64,000 nt of DNA from Spirochaetaceae bacterium (GTDB taxonomy: Bacteria; Spirochaetota; Spirochaetia; DSM-27196; PXBQ01): the NCBI GenBank assembly GCA_007695285.1, contig REEC01000122.1, positions 1-64,000 on the forward strand, in the 5' to 3' direction. Numbering within the stretch: position 1 is the stretch's first letter; the number at the start of each line of letters is the position of its first letter. This document shows positions 42,336 through 49,809 of the stretch, in pieces. The notes below the pieces were generated by a model. That model searched no databases and was not told the DNA's origin. It saw only the letters and a program-made list of their open reading frames with translations. Position numbers and translations under genes: made by a program.

Positions 42336-42785
42336 CTAAAAAATGTCGAGTTCGTCCGATGCGCCGGATTCGGTCCCGTCTGAGTTGTGCGCGTCGTCGG
42401 ATTCGGGCTCTTCCGAGGTATCGGGCTGACCGGTGGGTATGGTATCGGCGGTCTCGAGGTATACGGCAGGCTTTACCGCTTCGCCCGGCGACGCGTCACT
42501 CGGCACGCCTTCGAACGCGTCGGCATCGTCGAGGTCATCGTCATCGCCCGCCGCGGCTATGTCTTCGAGCTTGTCGAGCTGCCCGAGGGCCGAGAGGATA
42601 CCCTGTTCGATCTCGGCTTGATCGTTCTTGAAACGGTCGATTCTCGCTTCGAGTTCGTCGATCTTGTCCAGCGCTTTTCCGAGTTTTCCTTCGAGAAGCG
42701 AGTTTTCCTCGCGCAACGCCGCGATGCGGGTGACCGCGGCGTTGACTTTTCTTTCGAGCAGCCGGATTTGATCGAGCGTTAACAT
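42336..42785 (-). CDS. ZapB-like coiled-coil protein with acidic tail
   Basis: The protein has 149 residues. The first 75 residues form one strong coiled coil (LDQIRLLERKVNAAV ... LREENSLLEGKLGKALDKIDELEARI), followed by a low-complexity Asp/Glu/Ser-rich tail. Between rplT and zapA this arrangement suggests a ZapB-like division factor, but the family assignment rests on coiled coil and neighbourhood. I start at the ATG at 42785, two bases after the rplT stop; the upstream extension of the frame overlaps rplT. Confidence 0.75.
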   Translation of the reverse strand: MLTLDQIRLLERKVNAAVTRIAALREENSLLEGKLGKALDKIDELEARIDRFKNDQAEIEQGILSALGQLDKLEDIAAAGDDDDLDDADAFEGVPSDASPGEAVKPAVYLETADTIPTGQPDTSEEPESDDAHNSDGTESGASDELDIF

Positions 42786-42787
42786 CG

Positions 42788-43147
42788 TTATACCTCGAGT
42801 TTTTCTTTCGCTTTGGTCACGAGGCTCCGGAAGGCATCCCGGTCCTCGATAGCGAGATTGGACAAGGCCTTGCGGTTCAGTTCGACGTTCGATTTGCTCA
42901 GACCTTCGATGAACCGGGAGTAGGTGATGCCTTCTGCTCTGCACGCTGCCGAAATACGCGTGATCCAGAGCGCGCGAAATTCGCGTTTTTTGGTCCGGCG
43001 ATCACGATACGCGTACATGAAGGACTTCGCGACGGCGTCCTTGGCGGTCCGATGCAGCGTGCTTCTGCGTCCCCAGTAACCCTTAGCTTGTTTGAGTAAC
43101 TTCTTTCGGCGGTCTTTTCGTCGTGTGCCGTCTACTGCTCGTGGCAT
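42788..43147 (-). CDS. rplT: 50S ribosomal protein L20
   Basis: The protein has 119 residues, usual length. Typical residues: PRAVDGTRRKDRRKKLLKQAKGYWGRR at the N-terminus and FIEGLSKSNVELNRKALSNLAI later. L20 binds 23S rRNA early in 50S assembly. It is part of the conserved infC-rpmI-rplT operon, in which L20 often represses translation of the operon. Confidence 0.98.
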   Translation of the reverse strand: MPRAVDGTRRKDRRKKLLKQAKGYWGRRSTLHRTAKDAVAKSFMYAYRDRRTKKREFRALWITRISAACRAEGITYSRFIEGLSKSNVELNRKALSNLAIEDRDAFRSLVTKAKEKLEV

Positions 43148-43199
43148 TTTGTACGACTCCTTTCTGTATGTCTAAATTTGCGCGCTACGTGCGATTCGG

Positions 43200-43403
43200 C
43201 TACTTAACGCTGTACGGCATAACCGTCTTGAGGCGTTTTGTTTCCGCCGGAGAGAGAATCCCGGTTTTCCGAAGGTGCCGTTTTCGCTTGGTGCTCTTCT
43301 TCGTCAAGATATGGCGAAGCCCTTGTTTTTTGTACCGTACTTTTCCGGTGCCGGTCACATGGTATCGTTTCGCGGCGCTTTTTCGAGTCTTCATCTTCGG
43401 CAT
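43200..43403 (-). CDS. rpmI: 50S ribosomal protein L35
   Basis: The protein has 67 residues. It begins [22 protein letters not shown] and shows the family [16 protein letters not shown] segment. It lies between infC (seven bases away) and rplT (52 bases away) on the same strand. Confidence 0.97.
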   Translation of the reverse strand: MPKMKTRKSAAKRYHVTGTGKVRYKKQGLRHILTKKSTKRKRHLRKTGILSPAETKRLKTVMPYSVK

Positions 43404-43410
43404 TTTCGTT

Positions 43411-43962
43411 TCACTCCGTTTGTTCGGTTTGTGCTTCTTTTGGTTGTTTCTTGGTGCCCGGGCTGATGATCATCGACATGAACCGACCTTCCATCGCGGG
43501 TGGGCGATCCATGACGTACGCTCCGTCGAGCAGATCGAGCACCTTTTCCAGGACCTTCCGCCCCAGTTCCGTATGAGCGAGCTCGCGTCCGCGGAACCGA
43601 ATGGTCACCTTCACTTTGTTTCCTTCGTCAAGGAACTCTTTTATATGCTTGGTCTTGAACGAAAGATCGTGCACCTCAATCTTCGGTTGCATCCTGATCT
43701 CTTTCATCCGCACCAACTTCTGTTTCTTTTTCGATTCGCGCGTCTTTTTCTCGAGCTCGAACTTATATTTCCCGTAATCGAGTAACTTACAGACGGGCGG
43801 TTTGGCTTGAGGCGCGACGTTCACGAGATCGAGGCTTCTTTCCCGCGCCATTTTTAGCGCCTCAACAGTCGGAACGATGCCCAACTGGCCACCATTCTCG
43901 TCAACGAGTCGAACTTCCCGAACCCGTATCATCTCATTGATAAGTAGGTCTTTTGCAGCCAA
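43411..43962 (-). CDS. infC: Translation initiation factor IF-3
   Basis: The protein has 183 residues, usual length. N-terminal domain: [22 protein letters not shown] and [18 protein letters not shown]-terminal domain: [14 protein letters not shown] and [19 protein letters not shown]-3 keeps 30S subunits free and checks start codons. The start is TTG (43960-43962) after a strong GAGGAGG. A non-AUG start is usual for infC because IF-3 discriminates against such codons and so limits its own synthesis. Confidence 0.97.
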   Translation of the reverse strand: MAAKDLLINEMIRVREVRLVDENGGQLGIVPTVEALKMARERSLDLVNVAPQAKPPVCKLLDYGKYKFELEKKTRESKKKQKLVRMKEIRMQPKIEVHDLSFKTKHIKEFLDEGNKVKVTIRFRGRELAHTELGRKVLEKVLDLLDGAYVMDRPPAMEGRFMSMIISPGTKKQPKEAQTEQTE

Positions 43963-44008
43963 TCTGCCTCCTCATAGTGACGCGCTGATCGTCGATAATA
44001 GATCATAC

Positions 44009-44037
44009 AATCTATCATTGCGGAACGAAAGAGTCAA
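44009..44037 (-). promoter_or_regulatory. Predicted promoter of infC-rpmI-rplT
   Basis: On the minus strand TTGACT (44032-44037), a 17-base spacer and TAGATT (44009-44014). The leader of about 40 bases contains an ATAGAT/ATCTAT hairpin overlapping the -10 box and ends with GAGGAGG. Confidence 0.55.
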
Positions 44038-44104
44038 ATGGGTACGTCATGTTCTCCGCGACCGGTTGTATCAGGCCCGTATCCGTGATACTTTCCGGGG
44101 CAGT

Positions 44105-44782
44105 ATGGTACTCTATCTTTTGACCGCGGTGCCTCTCGCGTACGCCTTCGTACTTGTGCTCAACGGTGCGCCGTTTCCGGTGCGACGGTTTACGGTGTTT
44201 CCTGTTGTGAAGGGGCTCGTAACCGGTCTCGTCGTGTACGGGATCCTCGTCCTCTCGGCGATTCTCGTCCCTCTCGAGATCTCATTTTTCGGCGTCTACT
44301 TTTTTTCAGCCGTGTTCACGTTCACGATACCGTTATTGGTAGCGATCGGCGCATTCTTTTTTCTGGAGCGGCGCGTTTTCGAGGAGTCGGAGACAGCTGT
44401 GTTCACGTCGCTGATGTCGTTTCTCGCGGCCTTTTTTTCGGTGTACGGTTTGCTCGACATCGTGTTTGGTTCGGCACGGTTCTCGATTTACGACACGATT
44501 CTCGTTCCGTCGCTCCGTGTCGGTGTCCTTCTTTTAATTCCGATTCTCGTTGTTACGGCGCGATCGGTCTTCGGCTGGATGAAGCTCGTGACGATCATCG
44601 CGCTCGCGATCATCCCGTTCGGCCTTCCGTTCATATCCGTTTTATGGTACTTCGTGTACCCCGTAGAGACGACGCTCGTCGTCGCGATAGTGACGGCCAC
44701 GGGAGCGTTTCTGTTCTTGTTTCTCCGCGTACGCGTGCTTGAAAGCCACGCCGACCATGAAAAGACCGGCGGGGCGGCGTGA
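44105..44782 (+). CDS. Polytopic membrane protein of unknown function
   Basis: The protein has 225 residues with about six membrane helices: VLYLLTAVPLAYAFVLVL, VVKGLVTGLVVYGILVLS, VYFFSAVFTFTIPLLVAIG, FTSLMSFLAAFFSVYGLL, VGVLLLIPILVVTAR and two near the C-terminus, which ends in a charged tail. No family motif is recognised. The ATG at 44105 is the first giving a clean membrane start, but only GGGG lies upstream, so an earlier GTG or TTG inside the open frame cannot be excluded. It diverges from infC and overlaps the following lipoprotein gene. Confidence 0.7.
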   Translation: MVLYLLTAVPLAYAFVLVLNGAPFPVRRFTVFPVVKGLVTGLVVYGILVLSAILVPLEISFFGVYFFSAVFTFTIPLLVAIGAFFFLERRVFEESETAVFTSLMSFLAAFFSVYGLLDIVFGSARFSIYDTILVPSLRVGVLLLIPILVVTARSVFGWMKLVTIIALAIIPFGLPFISVLWYFVYPVETTLVVAIVTATGAFLFLFLRVRVLESHADHEKTGGAA

Positions 44783-45677
44783 CGGTGTGACGGTGTTGAG
44801 TTTTTCCGCGATGCGCACCCGCCCATCGCGGGGCCGGGGAGTTTGTGCGAACGGGCGCGTGTTTGGGCGTTTGTTTCTTCTCGGCGTGTGTGTCTCGGTT
44901 TTCGTCTCGTGTGAGCCCGATGTCGTTTTTTTTACCGACCCGTATTTTCAAGCGATTCACGGTTCCGACGCTGGACGCGAACTCTTTTCGCAGTCGCCGG
45001 TGCCGATTTCTCGGCCTTTTTTGAGTCGAGTCGTCGAGTCTCCCGACGACGTGTACCGCTTGGTGTCCGAGTACCTCATCGACACGACGGTTTCCAAAGT
45101 TGTATTGTCACCTCTCTATTCATTTGCGGGCGAACGGATCGCCGCAGCGCACCCGGATCGAACCGTTTTTTCGCTCGGCAGGAGCGATCTCGCCGACATC
45201 GTGGCACCGGCGCTTTTCGACCGCTCGCGAGCGCTCGAAGAGGCGGGGCAGCTTGTCGCGGAAACGGTACGAGACGAGGAGGCGCCCGGCGTGGCGCTGT
45301 TTGTGGTCGAAACCGAACGCGATGAACACGAGATGGAGGCGTTTCTACGAGGAGCCGCGCGGATTGCCGTCACGTCGTTGAGCGTTGTCCGCGAGAGCCG
45401 ATTGCCGGCTCGTGACCGTGCGCGACAGCTCGCGCGAGACGCGATCGCGGAGGACCCGGGCATTGTCGCTGTGTTCCTCGGTCACGCGGGCGTATACGCT
45501 CTCGAGCTGCTCGCGGAGAGCGGGCGACGAGTCGTTTCCGAGAACGTGGATGCCTCGCTGTTCCCGAACGTTTACGCGACCGTCGAGTCCGTGTACCCGG
45601 ATTTGTTCGACGCGATTCGTGCGGCGTCGGGGCGCTCCGCCGTCGTGGTCGAAGCCCGACTGGTCATTCACGAATAA
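44757..45677 (+). CDS. Putative lipoprotein with periplasmic-binding-protein-like fold
   Basis: The protein has about 306 residues. A hydrophobic segment (RLFLLGVCVSVFVSC) ends in a relaxed spirochaetal lipobox, so the product is probably a lipoprotein. The mature part has alternating strands and helices as in Bmp- or LacI-type binding proteins (VSKVVLSPLYSFAGERIA, APGVALFVVE, DPGIVAVFLGHAGVYALELL), but I see no decisive signature. The start is uncertain: the ATG at 44757 overlaps the membrane protein gene by 26 bases, and 44811 is possible. A simple-sugar or nucleoside receptor is one option among several. Confidence 0.65.
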   Translation: MKRPAGRRDGVTVLSFSAMRTRPSRGRGVCANGRVFGRLFLLGVCVSVFVSCEPDVVFFTDPYFQAIHGSDAGRELFSQSPVPISRPFLSRVVESPDDVYRLVSEYLIDTTVSKVVLSPLYSFAGERIAAAHPDRTVFSLGRSDLADIVAPALFDRSRALEEAGQLVAETVRDEEAPGVALFVVETERDEHEMEAFLRGAARIAVTSLSVVRESRLPARDRARQLARDAIAEDPGIVAVFLGHAGVYALELLAESGRRVVSENVDASLFPNVYATVESVYPDLFDAIRAASGRSAVVVEARLVIHE

Positions 45678-45719
45678 TGGAGAGCCTTGAAGAAACTCTT
45701 TTCAGCGCGCTAGACTCAT

Positions 45720-45748
45720 TTGACAAACGATCACGATGGAAATATACT
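45720..45748 (+). promoter_or_regulatory. Strong sigma70-type promoter of the flaA operon
   Basis: TTGACA (45720-45725), a 17-base spacer and TATACT (45743-45748), the best promoter match in the window. The leader of about 58 bases holds four GGA triplets, including the AAAGGAG ribosome site. Confidence 0.75.
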
Positions 45749-45813
45749 TCGAACTGGTTCCTAGACGTTGAAATTTTTTCGGAAACTATTTTGGAAATTT
45801 AAAGGAGCGGAGA

Positions 45814-46548
45814 ATGAAAAAAAGCGGCCTGCTCACACTGTGTGCAGCATTACTCTTTATTCTCCTTGTTTCTCCCGCCTACGCTCAGAGCGAGACGAGG
45901 TATCTGCAGGGAGTCGTGATCGAAGACTTTGACGACCCTGAAGAAAGCCGCTGGACGGTCACGGGAAGCAAGTTTATAACCGCCGAATACCCCAAGTATG
46001 CTTGGGTTCGCGCGTGGCCGGACGCGCTGTACCGCCGCGAACCCGAAGGGCGTGAGCTCCGTTCGCTCGGCGTGGAAGCCAAGTTCGATCGGCTCGGGTA
46101 CAACTATCTCGAGTTCATGCCGTTGGTCGAGGACGATGACGGTGAGTTAGTGCCGGGGGGGATTCCCCTTCCGGGTCAGGTACAAGAGATCGACATGTGG
46201 GTTTGGGGATCAAACTACGACTACTACATCGAGGTTCACCTCGAGGATTTTCGTGGGATCACGCACGTCTTGCCGTTAGGAAACATCAATTATCGCGGAT
46301 GGCGCAACCTCAGCACTCGCGTTCCAACCCACATACCACAAACCGTTCGGTTCGTTCCGCAACACAAGGGGCTGGAACTGGTCAAGATCGTGCTCTGGAC
46401 GCGTCCGACCGAACGTGTCGACGGTTTTTACGTCTATCTCGACGAGATCAAAATCCTGACCGATACGTTCCGCGATCGATTCGATGGTGAGGATCTGGGC
46501 GATCCCGAGATGCTCGAAGAAATCTGGGCCGAAGCCACGGGCCGATAG
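45814..46548 (+). CDS. flaA: Flagellar filament outer-layer (sheath) protein FlaA
   Basis: The protein has 244 residues. A signal peptide (about 1-24, SPAYAQS) sends it to the periplasm by the Sec route, not by flagellar export. The mature part has the FlaA pattern: VVIEDFDDPEESRWTVTGS, LSVWV-type WVWGSNYDYYIEVHLED, NINYRGWRNLSTRVP and FYVYLDEIKILTD. FlaA coats the FlaB filament core and is specific to spirochaetes. The ATG follows AAAGGAG. A second, diverged copy follows directly. Confidence 0.94.
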   Translation: MKKSGLLTLCAALLFILLVSPAYAQSETRYLQGVVIEDFDDPEESRWTVTGSKFITAEYPKYAWVRAWPDALYRREPEGRELRSLGVEAKFDRLGYNYLEFMPLVEDDDGELVPGGIPLPGQVQEIDMWVWGSNYDYYIEVHLEDFRGITHVLPLGNINYRGWRNLSTRVPTHIPQTVRFVPQHKGLELVKIVLWTRPTERVDGFYVYLDEIKILTDTFRDRFDGEDLGDPEMLEEIWAEATGR

Positions 46549-46555
46549 GAGAGCG

Positions 46556-47257
46556 ATGACGATGAAACGAACGATACTTGCCGTTGGCCTTATTCTGTGC
46601 GCCTCGGTGCTATTTGGACAACAGACAAATGCCGCGAACAATTTGGGTCGGGACACTGCGCAGCAGAGATTGGTCGAGATATCGGTCTCGCGTTTTGAGG
46701 ACCCCGGGTTCTGGCGCGTTTACATGCCGATCGATTCGGGCGTTATAACGCACCGGAGATTGCCGGGTGCGCCGGCGGACAAGCAGCCGATTCCTGAAGA
46801 AGAGGAACTCGGAATTGTCGAGGCCGATGACTTCGTGCTCGGCGTCAAAGCTGAGTTTTTCCGCCGCAACAACACGCACATTGTAGTCGCGCCGGTCCGA
46901 CCGTTGAACGTTCCTGGAATCGTGAAAACTCTGTCGGTCTGGGTGGTCGGGCGCAACCTGAACCACCGCGTCTCCGTGATGATTCGCGACCATTTTGGAA
47001 ACACCGCCGTCCTTCAGATGGGGCGGTTAAACTTTTCGGGTTGGCGTCAAATGACCACTGCGATTCCGCCGACGATCGTGCAGCGGGATCCCCATTTTCT
47101 GAACCGCTCGGGCATCCAAGTCGTCGGTTTTCTGATCGAACCCGCGTTGATGGAGACGTACGGTTCGTTCTACGTGTACTTTGACGATTTGCGCGGGGTA
47201 ACCGATCTCTTCGCCGAAGAGAGCCGGGATCCCGACGACATGGTCGACTCGTGGTGA
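46556..47257 (+). CDS. FlaA-family sheath protein (second copy)
   Basis: The protein has 233 residues. A signal peptide (about 1-24, LILCASVLFGQQTNA) precedes a FlaA-like body: SRFEDPGFWRVYMP, TLSVWVVGRNLNHRVSVMIRDHFGN, GRLNFSGWRQMTTAIPP and FYVYFDDLRGVTDLF. It is clearly related to the preceding FlaA but much diverged, as in the FlaA1/FlaA2 pairs of Brachyspira and Leptospira. AGGAG overlaps the upstream stop; the ATG may be at 46556 or 46562. A terminator follows. Confidence 0.88.
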   Translation: MTMKRTILAVGLILCASVLFGQQTNAANNLGRDTAQQRLVEISVSRFEDPGFWRVYMPIDSGVITHRRLPGAPADKQPIPEEEELGIVEADDFVLGVKAEFFRRNNTHIVVAPVRPLNVPGIVKTLSVWVVGRNLNHRVSVMIRDHFGNTAVLQMGRLNFSGWRQMTTAIPPTIVQRDPHFLNRSGIQVVGFLIEPALMETYGSFYVYFDDLRGVTDLFAEESRDPDDMVDSW

Positions 47258-47312
47258 TGCGGGCGGGTACTTGTTGAGTTCTTTTTCCGACGTCGTGACG
47301 GACGTTTTAGTG

Positions 47313-47335
47313 CGAGACTGCGCTAAGCGGTCTCG
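47313..47335 (+). repeat. Hairpin upstream of the flaA terminator
   Basis: CGAGAC-TG-CGC with loop TAA and GCG-GTCTCG forms a nine-pair stem with a two-base bulge, directly before the terminator hairpin. It may assist termination or act as an alternative structure. Confidence 0.5.
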
Positions 47336-47337
47336 GT

Positions 47338-47362
47338 AGCCCTCCGCGCGAGGGCTTTTTTT
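47338..47362 (+). terminator. Terminator after the flaA operon, abutting the next start codon
   Basis: AGCCCTC and GAGGGCT form a 7-bp stem with loop CGCGC, followed by seven T ending at 47362. The ATG of the histidine kinase gene begins at the very next base. Confidence 0.85.
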
Positions 47363-48541
47363 ATGGGCACAACACAAGATTATTTCGATTTCCTTCGGAA
47401 CATCTATTTTTTTCGCGACCTATCCGACGAGGCGGTGAAGGAGATCGCCACGATGTGCACCGAGGAAGAATTTGGGCCGGGCGAGGTGATTTTCCTGGAG
47501 AACGCGCGAGCTGAGAAGTTCTACGTCGTGATGTCCGGGCAAGTCGAAGTCTGGAAGGACTATCAACGCGACGACGCCGACCTGCTCGCAGTGCACGGAA
47601 AAGGACACTTATTCGGCGAGATGGCGCTTGTCGACGACCTGCCTCGAAGCGCGACGGTCAAAGCCAGGACACAGGTTCGCGTTGTGTATCTCGCGCGCAA
47701 TGAGTTTGCACAGGTGCTCGAAAAAAACCCTCGGATCGCAATTTCTATCGTGAGATCGCTTTCGGCGATGGTGAGGACGAGCAATGAAAGTTTCGTCGAA
47801 GACCTGCGCCGTCGAAACGCAAAACTTGAGGAGGCGTACGCCGAACTCAAGGCCGCACAGAACGAGTTGCTTCGGGCCGAACGTTTCTCCAATCTTGGCA
47901 AATTTTCGTCGATGATCTTGCACGACATCCGTAACCCGATCTCGATCCTCAAAGGATACGGCGAGATGATCTCGATGCATCACACCGACGCCGAACGTGT
48001 GAGCAAGTACGCGCGGAGCGTCGTGCGAGAGGCGGAGCGGATCAACCATTTCGCGGGTGAGTTACTCGACTACTCGCGCGGTGAAATCCGATTGAACATG
48101 AATATCGTCTCGCTCGACAATTTGATCGAGAATCTACGCACGTACATCGGCGATTCATTCGCTTCGCGCGAAATAACGATCGAGTCGGATGTGCGGTATC
48201 GGGAACCGACAATTCTCGACGAAGAGCGAATGCTTCGCGTTCTGATAAACCTCGCCGATAACGCGCGCAAGGCGATGCGACGGTCGGGCGTTCTTTCTAT
48301 CATCGTCGAACGCCGTGGCGATATTGTCGTGTTCGAGATCAGCGATACCGGCGAAGGCATGAGCGATGCTGTCCGGGAGCGAATTTTTGAGCCGTTTTAC
48401 TCGTCGGCGAAGGACGGCGGAACCGGACTCGGAATGCTTGTGGTGAAGAACATCGTCGAAGCGCACGACGGTGATCTCGATGTAGAGAGCACCGTCGGCG
48501 TCGGAACGAAGGTAACGATTCGCCTCCCGGTTCGTAGCTGA
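47363..48541 (+). CDS. Cyclic-nucleotide-binding-domain sensor histidine kinase
   Basis: The protein has 392 residues, soluble. Order: CAP-type cyclic-nucleotide-binding domain (about 11-130) with the phosphate cassette FGEMALVDDLPRSATV, a coiled linker, HisKA with the phospho-acceptor His187 in LHDIRNPI, and HATPase_c (about 285-390) with NLADNARKAM, SDTGEGMSD and GGTGLGMLVVKNI. It may link cAMP or cGMP level to phosphorylation. No response regulator gene is adjacent. The start is unusual: the ATG follows a terminator T run with no ribosome site. An ATG at 47453, preceded by AAGGAG, would remove the first helix of the binding domain. Confidence 0.9.
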   Translation: MGTTQDYFDFLRNIYFFRDLSDEAVKEIATMCTEEEFGPGEVIFLENARAEKFYVVMSGQVEVWKDYQRDDADLLAVHGKGHLFGEMALVDDLPRSATVKARTQVRVVYLARNEFAQVLEKNPRIAISIVRSLSAMVRTSNESFVEDLRRRNAKLEEAYAELKAAQNELLRAERFSNLGKFSSMILHDIRNPISILKGYGEMISMHHTDAERVSKYARSVVREAERINHFAGELLDYSRGEIRLNMNIVSLDNLIENLRTYIGDSFASREITIESDVRYREPTILDEERMLRVLINLADNARKAMRRSGVLSIIVERRGDIVVFEISDTGEGMSDAVRERIFEPFYSSAKDGGTGLGMLVVKNIVEAHDGDLDVESTVGVGTKVTIRLPVRS

Positions 48542-48564
48542 TGGTCGCTTCGGCGACCGGGCGG

Positions 48565-49335
48565 CTACCGCGCGAGTTCAAACAACCGGGTTGCGTTTCG
48601 ATCCACGATATCGGCCAGTTCGATTGTTGTAACACCGAGCAGGTCGGCGACGACCGCGTACGTGTAAAGAACAAACCCGGGCGTGTTCACGCGACCGCGT
48701 TTTGGAACCGGAGCGAGGTACGGCGCGTCGGTTTCGACAAGTAGGCGATCGAGCGGAATCCGCTTCGCGACCTCACGAAGCTCAGACGCATTCTTGTAGG
48801 TGATGTTTCCGGCAAACGATATGTACATGCCGAGATCCAGCCCCTGTGCCGCGATGTCGTATCCTGATGAAAAACAGTGAAGAACTCCGCCACATTCGGG
48901 TGTGACACGCCGGATAACTTCGATCACGTCGTGGTCGGCGTTCCGGTTATGCACGATGACCGGCTTTCCGCACCGACGCGCAATTTCGAGTTGTTTCTCA
49001 AACGCCCGTAACTGAACGTCGCGCGGCGCGTAATCGCGAAACCAATCGAGCCCGGTCTCGCCAATCGCGACGATGTCGTCGTGGTCCGCGAGTTCCTCGA
49101 CGGTTGCGAGTGCCGCTTCGAGATCCGGACGGTCGCACGCGTGTGGATGTACGCCGAGCGTCAGCGACACCTCGGGATACTTGTCCGCAAGCTCGCGGCG
49201 TTCGCCCCAGTCGTCGGGTGAAATTGCGACATCGATCATCCTTGTCACCCCGACCGCACGAGCTTCGGTGATTACCGTCTCGAGAAACAGTTCCTTCTTC
49301 ACGATCTCAAGCAGGTGCGTGTGGGTATCTATCAT
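48565..49335 (-). CDS. tatD: TatD-family metal-dependent hydrolase (DNase)
   Basis: The protein has 256 residues. Metal ligands: DTHTHL at the N-terminus, GETGLDW, HNRNADHD, HCFSSG and VETDAPYLAP, all intact. TatD enzymes are 3'-5' exonucleases acting on damaged or degraded DNA/RNA. The ATG at 49335 begins directly with the metal motif (MIDTHTH); no ribosome site is visible. It converges on the kinase gene with 23 bases between the stops. Confidence 0.93.
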   Translation of the reverse strand: MIDTHTHLLEIVKKELFLETVITEARAVGVTRMIDVAISPDDWGERRELADKYPEVSLTLGVHPHACDRPDLEAALATVEELADHDDIVAIGETGLDWFRDYAPRDVQLRAFEKQLEIARRCGKPVIVHNRNADHDVIEVIRRVTPECGGVLHCFSSGYDIAAQGLDLGMYISFAGNITYKNASELREVAKRIPLDRLLVETDAPYLAPVPKRGRVNTPGFVLYTYAVVADLLGVTTIELADIVDRNATRLFELAR

Positions 49336-49414
49336 GGTACGCGAATCATGACCGAAAATCGCCAAAACTGCGACCCCGGAGCATGATGAGTTCACCGCCG
49401 GCGGTGGCCCGCAG

Positions 49415-49566
49415 CAGCAGTTCGAATTTTAGCAGGCGTGTGCCAGACCCCAACTCCGATTTCTGCATTTTCGTGTCGAAACGACACGAAAAAGCCACGA
49501 AATCGGCCAGGATCTGAACTGAGGCCATAGGCAGTTCGCATTTTCAATGCAAAATGCGAACTGCTG
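49415..49566. repeat. 152-base MITE-like element with inverted ends and internal hairpins
   Basis: The ends are inverted copies of CAGCAGTTCG(A/C)ATTTT (15 of 16 match; 49415-49430 and 49551-49566). A third copy in direct orientation (49531-49544) pairs perfectly with the right end, giving a 14-bp hairpin with a six-base loop. A second perfect 12-bp hairpin with an AAA loop lies in the middle (49467-49493). CCGCAG flanks the element on the left (49409-49414) and near the right end (49570-49575). No coding sequence is plausible. The 289-base gap between tatD and the tRNA gene is mostly this element. Confidence 0.6.
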
Positions 49567-49624
49567 GGGCCGCAGGGCAATTCCTTGACCGCGCAACGGC
49601 CAACGGTGTATCATCTGCGAAGCC

Positions 49625-49710
49625 GCCGGAGTGGTGGAATTGGTAGACACAGGGGACTTAAAATCCCCCGATCCGAAAAGATTGTGCCGGTTCAAGTCCG
49701 GTCTCCGGCA
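49625..49710 (+). tRNA. tRNA-Leu (anticodon UAA)
   Basis: The acceptor stem GCCGGAG pairs with CTCCGGC, followed by the discriminator A. The anticodon stem GGGGA/TCCCC encloses CTTAAAA, so the anticodon is TAA (reads UUA/UUG). A long variable arm and TTCAAGTCC T-loop confirm a class II leucine tRNA of 86 bases. The 3' CCA is not encoded. It is on the same strand as, and 99 bases before, the glycerate kinase gene. Confidence 0.97.
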
Positions 49711-49809
49711 AGAAAAGAATCCGCGATAGAAAAACGAATACGGCAACGGGCGACGTCGACGGCACCGAACCGAAACGTTAACTTCGACCACGGAAAAAGG
49801 AGCCAAGAC

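Noticed and set aside
49415-49566. CRISPR array or integron attC site
   Set aside because: Only inverted copies of one short repeat with no regular spacers, and no cas or integrase gene nearby.
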